Assembly (NCBI RefSeq): GCF_003611475.1
Contig: NZ_RAXT01000037.1
Span: 1-32,936, forward strand
Direction of reading: 5' to 3'
Source of the DNA: Acinetobacter rongchengensis
Lineage (GTDB): Bacteria; Pseudomonadota; Gammaproteobacteria; Pseudomonadales; Moraxellaceae
Length of the DNA stretch: 32,936 nt
Positions 24,499 through 32,936 of this stretch are shown piece after piece. The notes under the pieces are model-generated. The model made no database searches, was not told the origin of the DNA, and was given only the letters and a program-made list of their open reading frames with translations. Each line of letters begins with the position of its first letter. The first letter of the stretch is position 1. A program made the translations under genes and the position numbers.

Positions 24499-25584
24499 TC
24501 ATGCAATTTTTTCAGCACATACATCAAAACCTGTCATTTTTTTTAGTTTTACTTTTAAGTCATCAAGGATGAATTGCTGAAAATTCTCATTCGTACTATC
24601 TGAAAAAATGATTTCAATCGTACCTAAACACTCTATATATACGAATATATGCCCTGCCAAGTTACAGGTATATAAGTTAGTGTCCTCTTCATCCTGCACA
24701 GTAAATGAGTCTAGGCTCGGTCTATATAAATCTTTATAGACTTGGTAATTAGGTAAATAGTCTAAGGACTCAATCATATCAATTTTAGTTTGAATTAGTT
24801 TTTCTGGGTCTTCTTCATCCCAAAGTAAACTTCTACATTCATATAGTGGTAATTCCTGTCTTAAATCTTTTAAAAATATATTCCAATGTGAATATTTCTT
24901 TTGCTCTGGAAAACTCCATATAAATGTACGAATATTCAATTGCCATTTATATAAATTTCGAATGAATTGACCGTTCTGAATAGTAATTCCTTTAGAAAAC
25001 TCAATAATATCATCAGTAATCAATTCAGCAATTTGATCATTTAACCAAGATGGCATTAAACCTAAACATTCGATTTCTTTAATTCTCATCGTATCCAAAT
25101 CAAGCTGATACACCGTAGTCACATAATTTTTTCTAAAGTTTGAATAACCTAAATTTCCAACAATAAAAATCGAATGTGTTTTAGGATCATAAGTTGCACT
25201 ATGAAAATCTGTTGCTGGAAATTCCTCGATGGAATAATTCCATAATTGCATCTCACCACTCGGCTTCTGAATAACAACATCATTATAAATTTTGAAGTCT
25301 GGATCATAAAAATCTTCATATTCGCCACCAATAAAAATTTTTGTCCCATCAGGTAATAAGGTTTTTGTTTGCCCCATCCGACAATAAAATGTCCAAATGG
25401 GCTGTTCGATCGTATAACCAAGTTCATTCAGATGGCATCTTATTTCGTAAGGTGAAAAATCCTTATGCATGCGCCATTGAAAAATATCTTCATGATTTAT
25501 TTGTGGTGAATGTGGATAGTGATGATTTGTTAATGTATCAACTTCAATTTGAGTAAATTGACGATCAATTTTATTTTTGAACAT
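24499..25584 (-). CDS. Orphan Kelch-like / beta-propeller-fragment protein
   Basis: This 361-residue soluble protein has no signal peptide. Residues about 75-160 show the Kelch / galactose-oxidase-like pattern: LLPDGTKIFIGGEYEDFYDP, FKIYNDVVI and ATDFHSATYDPKTHSIFIVGNLGY. That would be one or two blades, too few for a full propeller. The rest (about 200-361) is acidic and unrecognised. The gene is notably AT-rich, rich in Ile, Tyr, Asp and Asn, and lacks a visible Shine-Dalgarno before ATG 25584. It stands alone between two nearly identical terminators, all of which hint at acquisition by transfer. Proteins with this pattern sometimes occur near polymorphic toxin loci, but no toxin is here. 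Function is unknown. Confidence 0.7.
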   Translation of the reverse strand: MFKNKIDRQFTQIEVDTLTNHHYPHSPQINHEDIFQWRMHKDFSPYEIRCHLNELGYTIEQPIWTFYCRMGQTKTLLPDGTKIFIGGEYEDFYDPDFKIYNDVVIQKPSGEMQLWNYSIEEFPATDFHSATYDPKTHSIFIVGNLGYSNFRKNYVTTVYQLDLDTMRIKEIECLGLMPSWLNDQIAELITDDIIEFSKGITIQNGQFIRNLYKWQLNIRTFIWSFPEQKKYSHWNIFLKDLRQELPLYECRSLLWDEEDPEKLIQTKIDMIESLDYLPNYQVYKDLYRPSLDSFTVQDEEDTNLYTCNLAGHIFVYIECLGTIEIIFSDSTNENFQQFILDDLKVKLKKMTGFDVCAEKIA

Positions 25585-25655
25585 TTTTAAAATTAAGAAC
25601 TTAAACGTCCTTGAAAGGAATGTTCAATATATCTTTTGTTTAAAACTAAATCAAT

Positions 25656-25682
25656 AAAAAAAGGATGCTTACGCATCCTCTC
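25656..25682 (-). terminator. Terminator of ygiQ
   Basis: AGGATGC (25662-25668) pairs with GCATCCT (25673-25679). In the minus transcript the stem is followed by T7. The core GGATGC/GCATCC is the same as in the terminator at 24466-24496. Confidence 0.88.
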
Positions 25683-25694
25683 TCATTTCAAAAA

Positions 25695-28100
25695 CTAAGC
25701 TCGACTCTTCGGCTTAGCCTTGCCTTTGCTATTGCCACCAAACGTTTTTTTGTCACCTGTTTCACGTGGTGGCAGTCCTGTATGTTGCGTCAAAATCTGA
25801 CCACGTTCAGGACGCTTTTTGGTATTCGATGGACGTGATTGATTTTTCGCTTGTTGATTACGATGATCACCATTACGTTTTTGTGAATCACCATCGACAG
25901 TTGAATTCTTCTTACGAGCAGACTGATACTGACCTTCTGTACCTTGCGGTTGGTAGGTCGGAATCAAATGCTGCTTCGAATTACCAATTAAATCTTGGCG
26001 ACCCATTTCTTTTAAAGCTTCACGAAGTAATGGCCAGTTATTTGGATCATGGTAACGCAAGAACGCCTTATGCAGACGACGACGCTTCTCACCTTTCACA
26101 ATATCAACATCTTCAGTATAACGCGCCACTTTTGCTAATGGGTTTTTACCCGTGTGATACATGGTCGTTGCTGTGGCCATTGGCGATGGATAAAAGGTTT
26201 GTACTTGATCGGCACGGAAACCATTTTTCTTCAACCAGATCGCCAAATTCATCATATCATATTCAGTCGTACCTGGATGCGCTGCAATAAAGTACGGAAT
26301 GAGATATTGTTCTTTGCCTGCTTCTTTACTGAAACGATCAAACATTTGCTTGAAACGATCATAGGTTCCGATTCCCGGTTTCATCATCTTCGACAATGGA
26401 CCTTTTTCGGTATGCTCAGGCGCAATTTTTAAATAACCGCCAACGTGATGCTGAACCAATTCCTTCACATATTCAGGGTTAAGTACCGCTAAGTCATAGC
26501 GTAGACCAGAACCAATCAGAATCTTTTTAATGCCTTTGAGTTCACGCGCTTTACGATACAACTGCGTCAAAGGAGCATGATCCGTATGTAAGTTTTGACA
26601 AACACCCGGATAAACACACGATGGTTTACGACAGTTCTTTTCAATTTCAGGGTCTTTACAATGCAAACGATACATATTTGCAGTTGGACCACCCAAGTCA
26701 GAAATGATCCCTGTAAACCCTGGTGCAGTATCACGAATCTTTTCAACTTCACGTAAAATTGATTCTTCAGAACGGTTTTGAATAATACGCCCTTCATGTT
26801 CTGTAATGGAACAGAACGTACAGCCACCAAAACAACCGCGCATGATATTGACAGAGAATTTGATCATATCAAATGCAGGGAAACGTGCATTCCCATAAGC
26901 AGGATGTGGCAGACGTGCATAAGGCAAATCAAACACATAGTCCATTTCTTCAGTAGTCAACGGAATTGGTGGAGCATTTAGCCAAACATCACGTTCACCA
27001 TGCTTTTGCACCATTGCACGCGCATTTCCTGGATTGGTTTCAAGATGCAAGATACGATTGGCATGCGCATATAAAACTGGATCATTTGAAACATCTTCAA
27101 ATGCAGGTAAACGAATCACCGCCAACTCACGTGGTGGTAATTTATGTTTAATCGCTTTAGATGCAGGCTGTAATTGAACAATTTGCGTATTTTCATCCAA
27201 ATTATCCCCTTCACGGACAATCGGATTGGCAACAATTTCCTTTTGGAAATTCTGATATTGTGCCAGTGAATTACCTTTACCTTGCTCGATTTCACAACCA
27301 TCCAAATCCTCAGTCATCACATAAGGATTGATGATCGGATCAACACGACCAATGCTATCGACATCGTTTGACGCAATTTCTACAAACTGTGCTTTAGATG
27401 CGCGGTTATTTTTATTGATAATAAATGCAGTACCACGAACATCAGTAATTTCGTGAATCTTTTGACCTTTAGCAAGACGATGCATCACTTCAACAATAGA
27501 ACGCTCGCCATTACCATACATCAGCAAATCAGCTTTAGAATCCATCAATACTGAACGACGCACTTTATCTGACCAATAGTCATAATGGGCAATACGACGT
27601 AAAGAGGCTTCGATTCCCCCTAACAACACTGGAACATCTGGGAATGCTTCACGGCAACGTTGGCAATATACTGTTGCTGCACGATCAGGGCGTTTATTGG
27701 GTAAATTATCTGGTGAATATGCATCATCAGAACGGATTTTACGGTCAGCCGTATAACGGTTGATCATCGAATCCATATTGCCTGCTGTCACCCCCCAAGC
27801 AATATTCGGTTTACCCAAGACTTTAAATGCTTCAGCTGAAGTCCAATCGGGTTGCGCAATAATTCCGACACGGAATCCTTGAGCCTCTAATGTACGTCCG
27901 ATAATGCCTGAGCAAAATGATGGATGATCAATATAAGCATCACCACACACCAGAATAAAGTCACAGCTGTCCCAACCGAGTAGATCCATTTCCTCGCGTG
28001 ACATTGGCAAAAATGGTGCTGGTTCAAAGCAAGATGCCCAATATTTGTCATAATCAAACAACGCTGTAGGCGCTGTCTGAGCAGTATAAGCGGTAGACAT
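25695..28100 (-). CDS. YgiQ-family radical SAM protein
   Basis: This 801-residue protein has the long YgiQ N-terminal domain (residues 1-400; [40 protein letters not shown]). It also has a radical SAM core with the 4Fe-4S motif CxxxCxxC at Cys423, Cys427 and Cys430 ([13 protein letters not shown]). A further Cys cluster ([14 protein letters not shown]) and the C-terminal DUF3362-type region precede a disordered Lys/Arg/Gln-rich tail (about 715-801). It uses SAM cleavage to make a 5'-deoxyadenosyl radical; the reaction and substrate of the family are unknown. ATG at 28100 is supported by GAG upstream. It is monocistronic with a strong terminator. Confidence 0.94.
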   Translation of the reverse strand: MSTAYTAQTAPTALFDYDKYWASCFEPAPFLPMSREEMDLLGWDSCDFILVCGDAYIDHPSFCSGIIGRTLEAQGFRVGIIAQPDWTSAEAFKVLGKPNIAWGVTAGNMDSMINRYTADRKIRSDDAYSPDNLPNKRPDRAATVYCQRCREAFPDVPVLLGGIEASLRRIAHYDYWSDKVRRSVLMDSKADLLMYGNGERSIVEVMHRLAKGQKIHEITDVRGTAFIINKNNRASKAQFVEIASNDVDSIGRVDPIINPYVMTEDLDGCEIEQGKGNSLAQYQNFQKEIVANPIVREGDNLDENTQIVQLQPASKAIKHKLPPRELAVIRLPAFEDVSNDPVLYAHANRILHLETNPGNARAMVQKHGERDVWLNAPPIPLTTEEMDYVFDLPYARLPHPAYGNARFPAFDMIKFSVNIMRGCFGGCTFCSITEHEGRIIQNRSEESILREVEKIRDTAPGFTGIISDLGGPTANMYRLHCKDPEIEKNCRKPSCVYPGVCQNLHTDHAPLTQLYRKARELKGIKKILIGSGLRYDLAVLNPEYVKELVQHHVGGYLKIAPEHTEKGPLSKMMKPGIGTYDRFKQMFDRFSKEAGKEQYLIPYFIAAHPGTTEYDMMNLAIWLKKNGFRADQVQTFYPSPMATATTMYHTGKNPLAKVARYTEDVDIVKGEKRRRLHKAFLRYHDPNNWPLLREALKEMGRQDLIGNSKQHLIPTYQPQGTEGQYQSARKKNSTVDGDSQKRNGDHRNQQAKNQSRPSNTKKRPERGQILTQHTGLPPRETGDKKTFGGNSKGKAKPKSRA

Positions 28101-28286
28101 GGCGAATTATCTCGATTGGCAGTTGGCGATCGGGAGAGATCTAAGATGAAAGCCGATCATTTTACCATGAATTATACTCATCTTGCTTGATTAAAAAACA
28201 CTCAAAAACAAAAACATGTAAATTAATTTAGATTTGCCATCTATATCTGTTCAAAAACAGGAGATTTCATCTATTTTCAAAGCACT

Positions 28287-29507
28287 TTAAGATGAAATTT
28301 CCGTACGGGTTTGCAGCTGTTTCAGCTTAAAAGCGATGACCAAACCTAGGAGCAATACACCGCTAATCATCAGTGTCAGTCCAAACCATCCGTAATTTTC
28401 CCACACCAATCCGTTCGCACTCCCGAGTACACTGGATCCAAGATAGTAGCAAAACAAATAAAGTGAAGAACCCACAGCACGATATTGTAAAGACTGTACA
28501 GACACCCAACTGCTCGAAGTAGAATGCGCTGCAAAGAATGAAAATGTGAAAATAAACAGTCCGATCAAGATGACCCAAAGTGATGGAATTAACATGATCC
28601 ACAAGCCAATGATCATGCTTAAAAACATGGCAATTAGTACTTTACTTCGTCCAAATTTTCGACTCCAGCTTGCTGCGCGTGGTGAACTATAAATCCCTGA
28701 TAAATAGGCAATTGAAATCAGACCAATCCATGTTTGTGATAATTCAAAAGGCTTTTCTAAAAGATGATAACTCATGTAATTAAACACGGTCACAAAACAG
28801 CCCATTAAAATAAAGCCTTCTGCGAAAAGTAAACGTAGCTTTGGATCGGCAAGATTCTTTTTAAATGATTCAATAAAGCGTGAGAATTGAATCGGGTACG
28901 CTTTGAAATGTTTAGATGTTGGTAAAGCAATATAAAATGTGATCGCAATAAATAAATTGAGAACACCGATAATCATGGTTGCTGCTTGCCAGGAAATATA
29001 ATCCAATAATACTCCCGCAATTAAACGTCCACCCATGCCTCCAATTGCTGTACCCGAAATATATAGCCCCATCGCAAAGCCAACATCTTTTTGTGCAATT
29101 TCTTCACCAATATAAGTCATGGCAACTGAAGCAACTCCACTTACCGCTAAACCAACCATCATTCGTGTGGCCAGAAAAACTTCCCAATAAGGTAAAAAAG
29201 CACTCATTAACAATAATATTGCTGTGGAAAATAAGGAAATTACCATAATCGGCTTACGACCAAAACGATCTGAAATAAGCCCTGCAAATAACAATCCTAA
29301 AGCCAATGCAATCGTTGAAAATGACAGTGGAAAACTACTATGTGTCGGTGTGACATGAAAGAATTTTGCCAAAAAGGGCATCATCGGTTGTACACAGTAG
29401 AGTGATGAAAATACTGCAAAACCTGCTAAAAATAGTGACAGTAAAATTGCAATAAAAGGTTTAGTACCGTATTCAATATAGACTGAGGATTCAGATATTT
29501 CAGACAT
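28287..29507 (-). CDS. MFS transporter (YnfM/arabinose-efflux type)
   Basis: The protein is 406 residues with the start at ATG 29507, chosen because AAGGAG sits correctly before it; the in-frame GTG at 29513 overlaps that ribosome-binding site. Twelve helices are predicted, with motif A GLISDRFGRKPIMV after helix 2 and a weaker repeat SWSRKFGRSKVLI in the second half. It resembles the YnfM group of MFS exporters; the substrate is unknown. It lies upstream of ygiQ on the same strand but 187 bp away, so it is probably independent. Confidence 0.88.
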   Translation of the reverse strand: MSEISESSVYIEYGTKPFIAILLSLFLAGFAVFSSLYCVQPMMPFLAKFFHVTPTHSSFPLSFSTIALALGLLFAGLISDRFGRKPIMVISLFSTAILLLMSAFLPYWEVFLATRMMVGLAVSGVASVAMTYIGEEIAQKDVGFAMGLYISGTAIGGMGGRLIAGVLLDYISWQAATMIIGVLNLFIAITFYIALPTSKHFKAYPIQFSRFIESFKKNLADPKLRLLFAEGFILMGCFVTVFNYMSYHLLEKPFELSQTWIGLISIAYLSGIYSSPRAASWSRKFGRSKVLIAMFLSMIIGLWIMLIPSLWVILIGLFIFTFSFFAAHSTSSSWVSVQSLQYRAVGSSLYLFCYYLGSSVLGSANGLVWENYGWFGLTLMISGVLLLGLVIAFKLKQLQTRTEISS

Positions 29508-29624
29508 AATCACTCCTTATGTCTGTTTAGTATACGCCTATTTTAATCAATTAATAAAAATAAACTCCAAAATATCAAACAAAATCTCATATTACGACAA
29601 TTTAACAAAAATTATAAATTTTGA

Positions 29625-30047
29625 TTATTTCACTACAATAATACTTTTCTGCAAAAATCTTAGTAAATTCTGAAAAATCGTATGCCATTCTTTTGTTGGT
29701 GGTGAAAATACAGGATGCCAAAAAAATTCTAAGGTTAATCCACCATCATCTGCACAATAATGGATCCACTCATCAGCAAGTATTTGATTAACCTGACAGA
29801 GGAACACGTACCAATCAGATCCAGCCTGTTGCGGAGAATAAACGCCAATAAACTTTTCAATGAGTACATTGTCTATTCCAGACTCTTCAAACAATTCTCT
29901 TAAAGTCGCACTCTCTAAGGACTCATCTTGTTCCACAGTCCCTTTGACGAACTGAATCCCTGCAAGAGGGTGTTTAAATACCAAAATTTGTAATTGTTCA
30001 GCTTGTTGTCTTAAAACAATAGGTACAACTTTTTTAATCATACTCAT
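29625..30047 (-). CDS. Nudix hydrolase domain protein
   Basis: This 140-residue protein has a complete Nudix box at residues 36-58, G-x5-E-x7-RELFEESGI, with metal-binding Glu51, Glu54 and Glu55. Such enzymes hydrolyse nucleoside diphosphates linked to another group, using Mg2+. The substrate is not indicated. It starts at ATG 30047; a second ATG at 30041 is also possible. It follows the tautomerase and a 44-residue ORF on the same strand with gaps of 8 and 11 bp, suggesting one transcript. Confidence 0.87.
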   Translation of the reverse strand: MSMIKKVVPIVLRQQAEQLQILVFKHPLAGIQFVKGTVEQDESLESATLRELFEESGIDNVLIEKFIGVYSPQQAGSDWYVFLCQVNQILADEWIHYCADDGGLTLEFFWHPVFSPPTKEWHTIFQNLLRFLQKSIIVVK

Positions 30048-30058
30048 ACTTTATTTAC

Positions 30059-30193
30059 TCATGAGGCTAATGCCCATTTCATTTTATATCTACCTGTTCG
30101 CTCAATGATTTCATGAGTTAGACAAATCGCAAGTTGATTAATTGCAGTTACATGCTGAATTCCAATCCATTGATATTTAATTCTATTTTTCAT
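30059..30193 (-). CDS. Small ORF, 44 aa, between tautomerase and Nudix genes
   Basis: ATG at 30193 opens a 44-residue frame (MKNRIKYQWIGIQHVTAINQ...) ending in TGA at 30061-30059. It fits exactly between the tautomerase stop (30202) and the Nudix start (30047), as an operon gene would. It is basic and has no membrane segment or known motif. The ribosome-binding site is weak. It could be a real microprotein, the remnant of a larger gene, or chance. The tight fit is the main argument. Confidence 0.4.
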   Translation of the reverse strand: MKNRIKYQWIGIQHVTAINQLAICLTHEIIERTGRYKMKWALAS

Positions 30194-30201
30194 GAAATAT
30201 T

Positions 30202-30597
30202 CTATACTTCAATATTAAAGCCTAAACTCACATCACAGGCTGCCTGACCACCTTGAATCCCCCAATTTTCTGTTGGAATCTCGCGAAGTAAAATATTGAT
30301 ATGATCAGCTGGAATTCCTAAACTCGATAAATTTCTAACCATAGCCTGATATAGATGACGCTTTGCAACCAAAGAACGTCCAGCAAAACAGTCGATACTG
30401 ATCAAAGTAAAATATTCTGGCTGTGATTTATCTGTTGGGCAGAGAAAACGATGTGGTGCATGAGCAAATAGACGAATATTGCGATCATGTTGTGGAATCA
30501 TAAAAGCTTCTACCAAAGCAGAATGAACAGCCTCCATGAGTGCCAATTCTGTGTCTAAATCATATTGTTGTCTGACTTCAATTTGGACTGCAGGCAT
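30202..30597 (-). CDS. Tautomerase-superfamily protein
   Basis: This 131-residue protein keeps Pro2 directly after Met (MPAVQIEV), the catalytic base of tautomerases after Met removal. GRSLVAKRHLYQAMVRNL and the closing ILLREIPTENWGIQGGQAACDV fit the Tautomerase_2 group. Members include malonate-semialdehyde decarboxylase-like and promiscuous enzymes; the substrate cannot be named. ATG at 30597 has AGAG upstream. It is the first gene of a likely tautomerase / small ORF / Nudix operon. Confidence 0.85.
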   Translation of the reverse strand: MPAVQIEVRQQYDLDTELALMEAVHSALVEAFMIPQHDRNIRLFAHAPHRFLCPTDKSQPEYFTLISIDCFAGRSLVAKRHLYQAMVRNLSSLGIPADHINILLREIPTENWGIQGGQAACDVSLGFNIEV

Positions 30598-30926
30598 TTT
30601 TATTCTCTAATATCTATTTTTAGATCAAAAGATTAACGTACTATCTATACTTCTTTGTACGCCATAACGTACATATTATGAGGCGTTTTGCAGCTGTTCT
30701 GATTTCCACAAAATCGATATGATACTTACATAAAGAAACAGGACGTTTCAAATAACCCAAAATAACAACAATAAATAGGCAATCAACAAAATAGATGGAC
30801 ACATAAGTAGTCAACAGGCAGTTCACTACAATAATGAATAGATACGAAAAAGCCCCGACAGGATATCGGGGCTTTTTTATAGCAAATTGTTGAACTTGAT
30901 TTTAATTTTAGGCTCAGTTTACTTTA
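30598..30926. other. Intergenic region, no supported gene
   Basis: A 61-residue minus frame (30641-30826) has no ribosome-binding site or motif and is not accepted. A short inverted repeat GTACG/CGTAC lies near 30656-30671. The sugar dehydrogenase terminator is at 30847-30878. The tautomerase promoter must be here. Confidence 0.5.
30847..30878. terminator. Strong terminator after the sugar dehydrogenase gene
   Basis: AAAAAGCCCCGA (30847-30858) pairs with TCGGGGCTTTTT (30866-30877) around a 7-nt loop. In the minus transcript it is followed by T5, and T6 follows on the plus strand. Confidence 0.92.
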
Positions 30927-32069
30927 TTATTTAGGCAATAATCGCAATAAATGGGCATCTTTCCCATCCTCGAGCACCCAAAGACTGCCATCATGCGCAA
31001 TGTCTAGATCACGAATTCTCTGTTTCATGTTTAAACGCTGAACTTCAATCACTGGAGTTTGAGCCGTATCAACCACAACAATTGATTTTGAAGATAAACC
31101 TCCAATTAATGCTTTATTACGCCATTGCGGAAACAATTTATCTTGGTAAAAAATCAAACTAGATGGAGAAATCACAGGTGTCCAACTGATTTCAGGCGCT
31201 TTGAATTCAGGGCGAGTATGGTGATCTGGAATAGCTAAGCCATTATAATGATCACCATTAGAAACAATAGGATAGCCATAATTCTCACCGCGAATCACCA
31301 CATTTAACTCATCACCACCTCGAGGTCCCATTTCGACATCCCACAATTTACCTTGCGCATCAAAGGCAATACCCAAAGGATTACGATGTCCCAAAGACCA
31401 AACTTGCTTGGCAATATCACCCTGATTTATAAATGGATTGCCCTCAGCAGGACGACCATCATCATTTAATCTTAAAATTTTACCCAAATTTGATTGCATC
31501 TCTTGTGCAGGCTCAAATTTTTGCCGTTCGCCTGAACTGATCCACAACTTGCCATCTGGGCCAAAAAGAATACGATGTGAATAATGTCCTTGACCTGAAA
31601 CCTTAGGGACTTGTTCCCAAATTCTGGTTATATTTTTTATTTTGGGGTTATGATCAACTACATCTAGTTCAGCACGTACCACAACAGCACCATAGCCACC
31701 TTTTCCTGCTTCCGCATAACTCAAATAAACCCACTGATTCTTTTCAAAATTTGGATGCAAAGCAATATCACCTAGCCCACCCTGTCCACCATATGCAACC
31801 TTTGGAATACCTGAAATATCAATACTTTGCCTTGTCTGAGGATTAAATAATTTAAGGTAACCTTTCTTTTCAGTAATAAGCAACCGACCATCAGCAAGCT
31901 GTGCCATTGCCCATGGTTCTTCAAAAGTTGCGATTTGTTCAGTTTGATAGTTTTGTTTAATCTGCGAAGGTTTTATTTGTGCAATAGCATCATTATTGGC
32001 ATTACATGCAGTTAACAGACCACTGCAAAATAAAGAAAAGGCAGATATATGAATCAGTTTTTTTGGCAT
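30927..32069 (-). CDS. PQQ-dependent aldose sugar dehydrogenase-type lipoprotein
   Basis: This 380-residue protein has a lipoprotein signal (LLTAC, lipid-modified Cys22). A six-bladed soluble glucose dehydrogenase-like propeller spans about residues 45-378: EPWAMAQLADGRLLITEKKG, GGQGGLGDIALHPNF, and GQGHYSHRILFGPDG with His162 at the catalytic-base position (H-x3-R). LGHRNPLGIAFD and ENYGYP lie around the PQQ and calcium site. Relatives oxidise aldose sugars with PQQ in the periplasm, passing electrons to the respiratory chain. As a lipoprotein it would sit at the inner or outer membrane. No pqq genes are nearby. ATG at 32069. It ends at a strong terminator. Confidence 0.9.
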   Translation of the reverse strand: MPKKLIHISAFSLFCSGLLTACNANNDAIAQIKPSQIKQNYQTEQIATFEEPWAMAQLADGRLLITEKKGYLKLFNPQTRQSIDISGIPKVAYGGQGGLGDIALHPNFEKNQWVYLSYAEAGKGGYGAVVVRAELDVVDHNPKIKNITRIWEQVPKVSGQGHYSHRILFGPDGKLWISSGERQKFEPAQEMQSNLGKILRLNDDGRPAEGNPFINQGDIAKQVWSLGHRNPLGIAFDAQGKLWDVEMGPRGGDELNVVIRGENYGYPIVSNGDHYNGLAIPDHHTRPEFKAPEISWTPVISPSSLIFYQDKLFPQWRNKALIGGLSSKSIVVVDTAQTPVIEVQRLNMKQRIRDLDIAHDGSLWVLEDGKDAHLLRLLPK

Positions 32070-32215
32070 ATTTTCTACTCTTTTATCTTGTATATAGTCT
32101 TAATTTAAAAATAACATCTATACAGGACAAATGGGCAATTCAATTGGTAACAAAAACTCTGGTTTTTTTAACCTTGAACATTCGATATTTTTCCAATCTT
32201 ACTAGATTAAATCGC

Positions 32216-32782
32216 TCATTCAATATCTATAAATACTCTAAAACCTCGAGATGCATAATAAGATTGAGCACCATTATGATAAGTAAAAACTTCCCCATAA
32301 CGGTAATCGCAAAACAATGCACCACCTTGATTACGAACAGCTTCAGGTGTTTTAATCCAACTCGATGTTTTATAATCAAAATTAAAAATAGTTTGTAAAT
32401 GACGGTATTGTTGTTCTGATAATAGTTGTACACCCATCGCGCGAGCGACATCGATCACATTATTTAAAGGTTTATTCTCTTTACGTGCATCTAAAGCCTG
32501 CTGATCATAGCAAAGACTTCGACGCCCTTTAGGTGTCTCGATACAACAATCATAAAACCTATAAATACCATCGAATGCTATGGATAAAACAACATCAGGC
32601 TCACCTCCAGTACGTTCCATTTCATAAATAGACCATAGCTTTTCAGGATTATGCCTTAATCTTCCGTCAAGATCATTCCAATTTAAATTTGGATGACGAT
32701 GCATATTCTGTTCAAATCTAATTTTTAATCTCGATAATAACTGCTGACTTTCTTGTGATGATAAGAGCTTAAATGTTTTCAT
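32216..32782 (-). CDS. DUF4256 family protein
   Basis: This 188-residue soluble protein matches the DUF4256 pattern along its length: LLSRLKIRFEQNMHRH, MERTGGEPDVV, YDCCIETPKGRRSLCYD, the LLSEQQYRHLQ segment, DYKTSSWIKTPE, RNQGGALFCDYRYG and FTYHNGAQSYYASRGFR. Function is unknown for the family, which is widely distributed as a single-copy cytosolic protein. ATG at 32782. It lies 146 bp upstream of the sugar dehydrogenase gene on the same strand, with no terminator seen between them, so joint transcription is possible. Confidence 0.88.
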   Translation of the reverse strand: MKTFKLLSSQESQQLLSRLKIRFEQNMHRHPNLNWNDLDGRLRHNPEKLWSIYEMERTGGEPDVVLSIAFDGIYRFYDCCIETPKGRRSLCYDQQALDARKENKPLNNVIDVARAMGVQLLSEQQYRHLQTIFNFDYKTSSWIKTPEAVRNQGGALFCDYRYGEVFTYHNGAQSYYASRGFRVFIDIE

Positions 32783-32936
32783 GATTTAATCTTCATAGGC
32801 ACTCAAATAGAATCTAGTCTATATGCAGCAAATTTGTGTTTTATTTTGAATCTAAACTTTTTTAATTTTTATATATTTAAACATATTAATAGTTTGCATA
32901 ATTTTTACTGAGCAATATTCAATAACCCGCACCGAT

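Noticed and set aside
29508..29513. GTG start for the YnfM-type transporter
   Set aside because: It overlaps the AAGGAG ribosome-binding site of the ATG two codons downstream.
30641..30826. 61-residue minus-strand ORF upstream of the tautomerase
   Set aside because: No ribosome-binding site, no motif and AT-rich chance frame; it would sit in the tautomerase promoter region.

Overview
The window looks like chromosomal DNA of an Acinetobacter-type gammaproteobacterium. It is AT-rich, and many genes are family members typical of that genus: an Ssb with a long Gly/Asn/Gln-rich linker, a YcaC-type hydrolase, YgiQ, DinB and CreBCD. The genus is inferred from protein character only; species cannot be told. 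I see no integrase, phage, plasmid backbone, CRISPR array or complete insertion sequence. Most of the window is ordinary core or soft-core genome.

Layout: 1-600 holds a tiny exported peptide ORF and tRNA-Thr(TGT). 599-2738 (minus) is an FAD amine-oxidase-like protein plus a SAM methyltransferase, both with TTG starts. 2739-3433 is very AT-rich and carries two look-alike, terminator-ended candidate small RNAs. 3434-6337 has a pirin, a YcaC-like hydrolase and a LysR regulator. 6409-8816 has AhpC, a small helical protein, and a TetR regulator divergent from a DUF4442 hotdog protein with twin palindromic operators between them. 8832-9114 is a terminator hairpin split by a tandemly repeated ~128-bp MITE-like element. 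9141-12356 (minus) has ssb, a YajR-like MFS transporter and a DUF475/TerC-type membrane protein. 12649-14425 has TenA and a short Pit-like membrane protein. 15054-18475 has an MdtD-like MFS transporter, a membrane-anchored GH25 lysozyme and DNA polymerase IV.

18901-22687 is the creB-creC-creD envelope-stress module. An exact cre-tag (TTCAC-N6-TTCAC) lies upstream of creD and a one-mismatch tag upstream of creB, so regulation can be read from the sequence. 23079-24043 has a RidA-family protein and a DUF2726 protein sharing a bidirectional terminator. 24499-25584 is an orphan Kelch-like gene bracketed by two near-identical terminators, followed by ygiQ (25695-28100) and an MFS transporter. 29625-30597 is a tautomerase / 44-residue ORF / Nudix cluster. 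30927-32782 has a PQQ-type sugar dehydrogenase lipoprotein and a DUF4256 protein.

No complete new multi-gene system is evident. The best candidates for undescribed biology are the twin small RNAs, the terminator-splitting repeat, the Kelch-like gene between duplicated terminators, and two tiny ORFs (194-334, 30059-30193).
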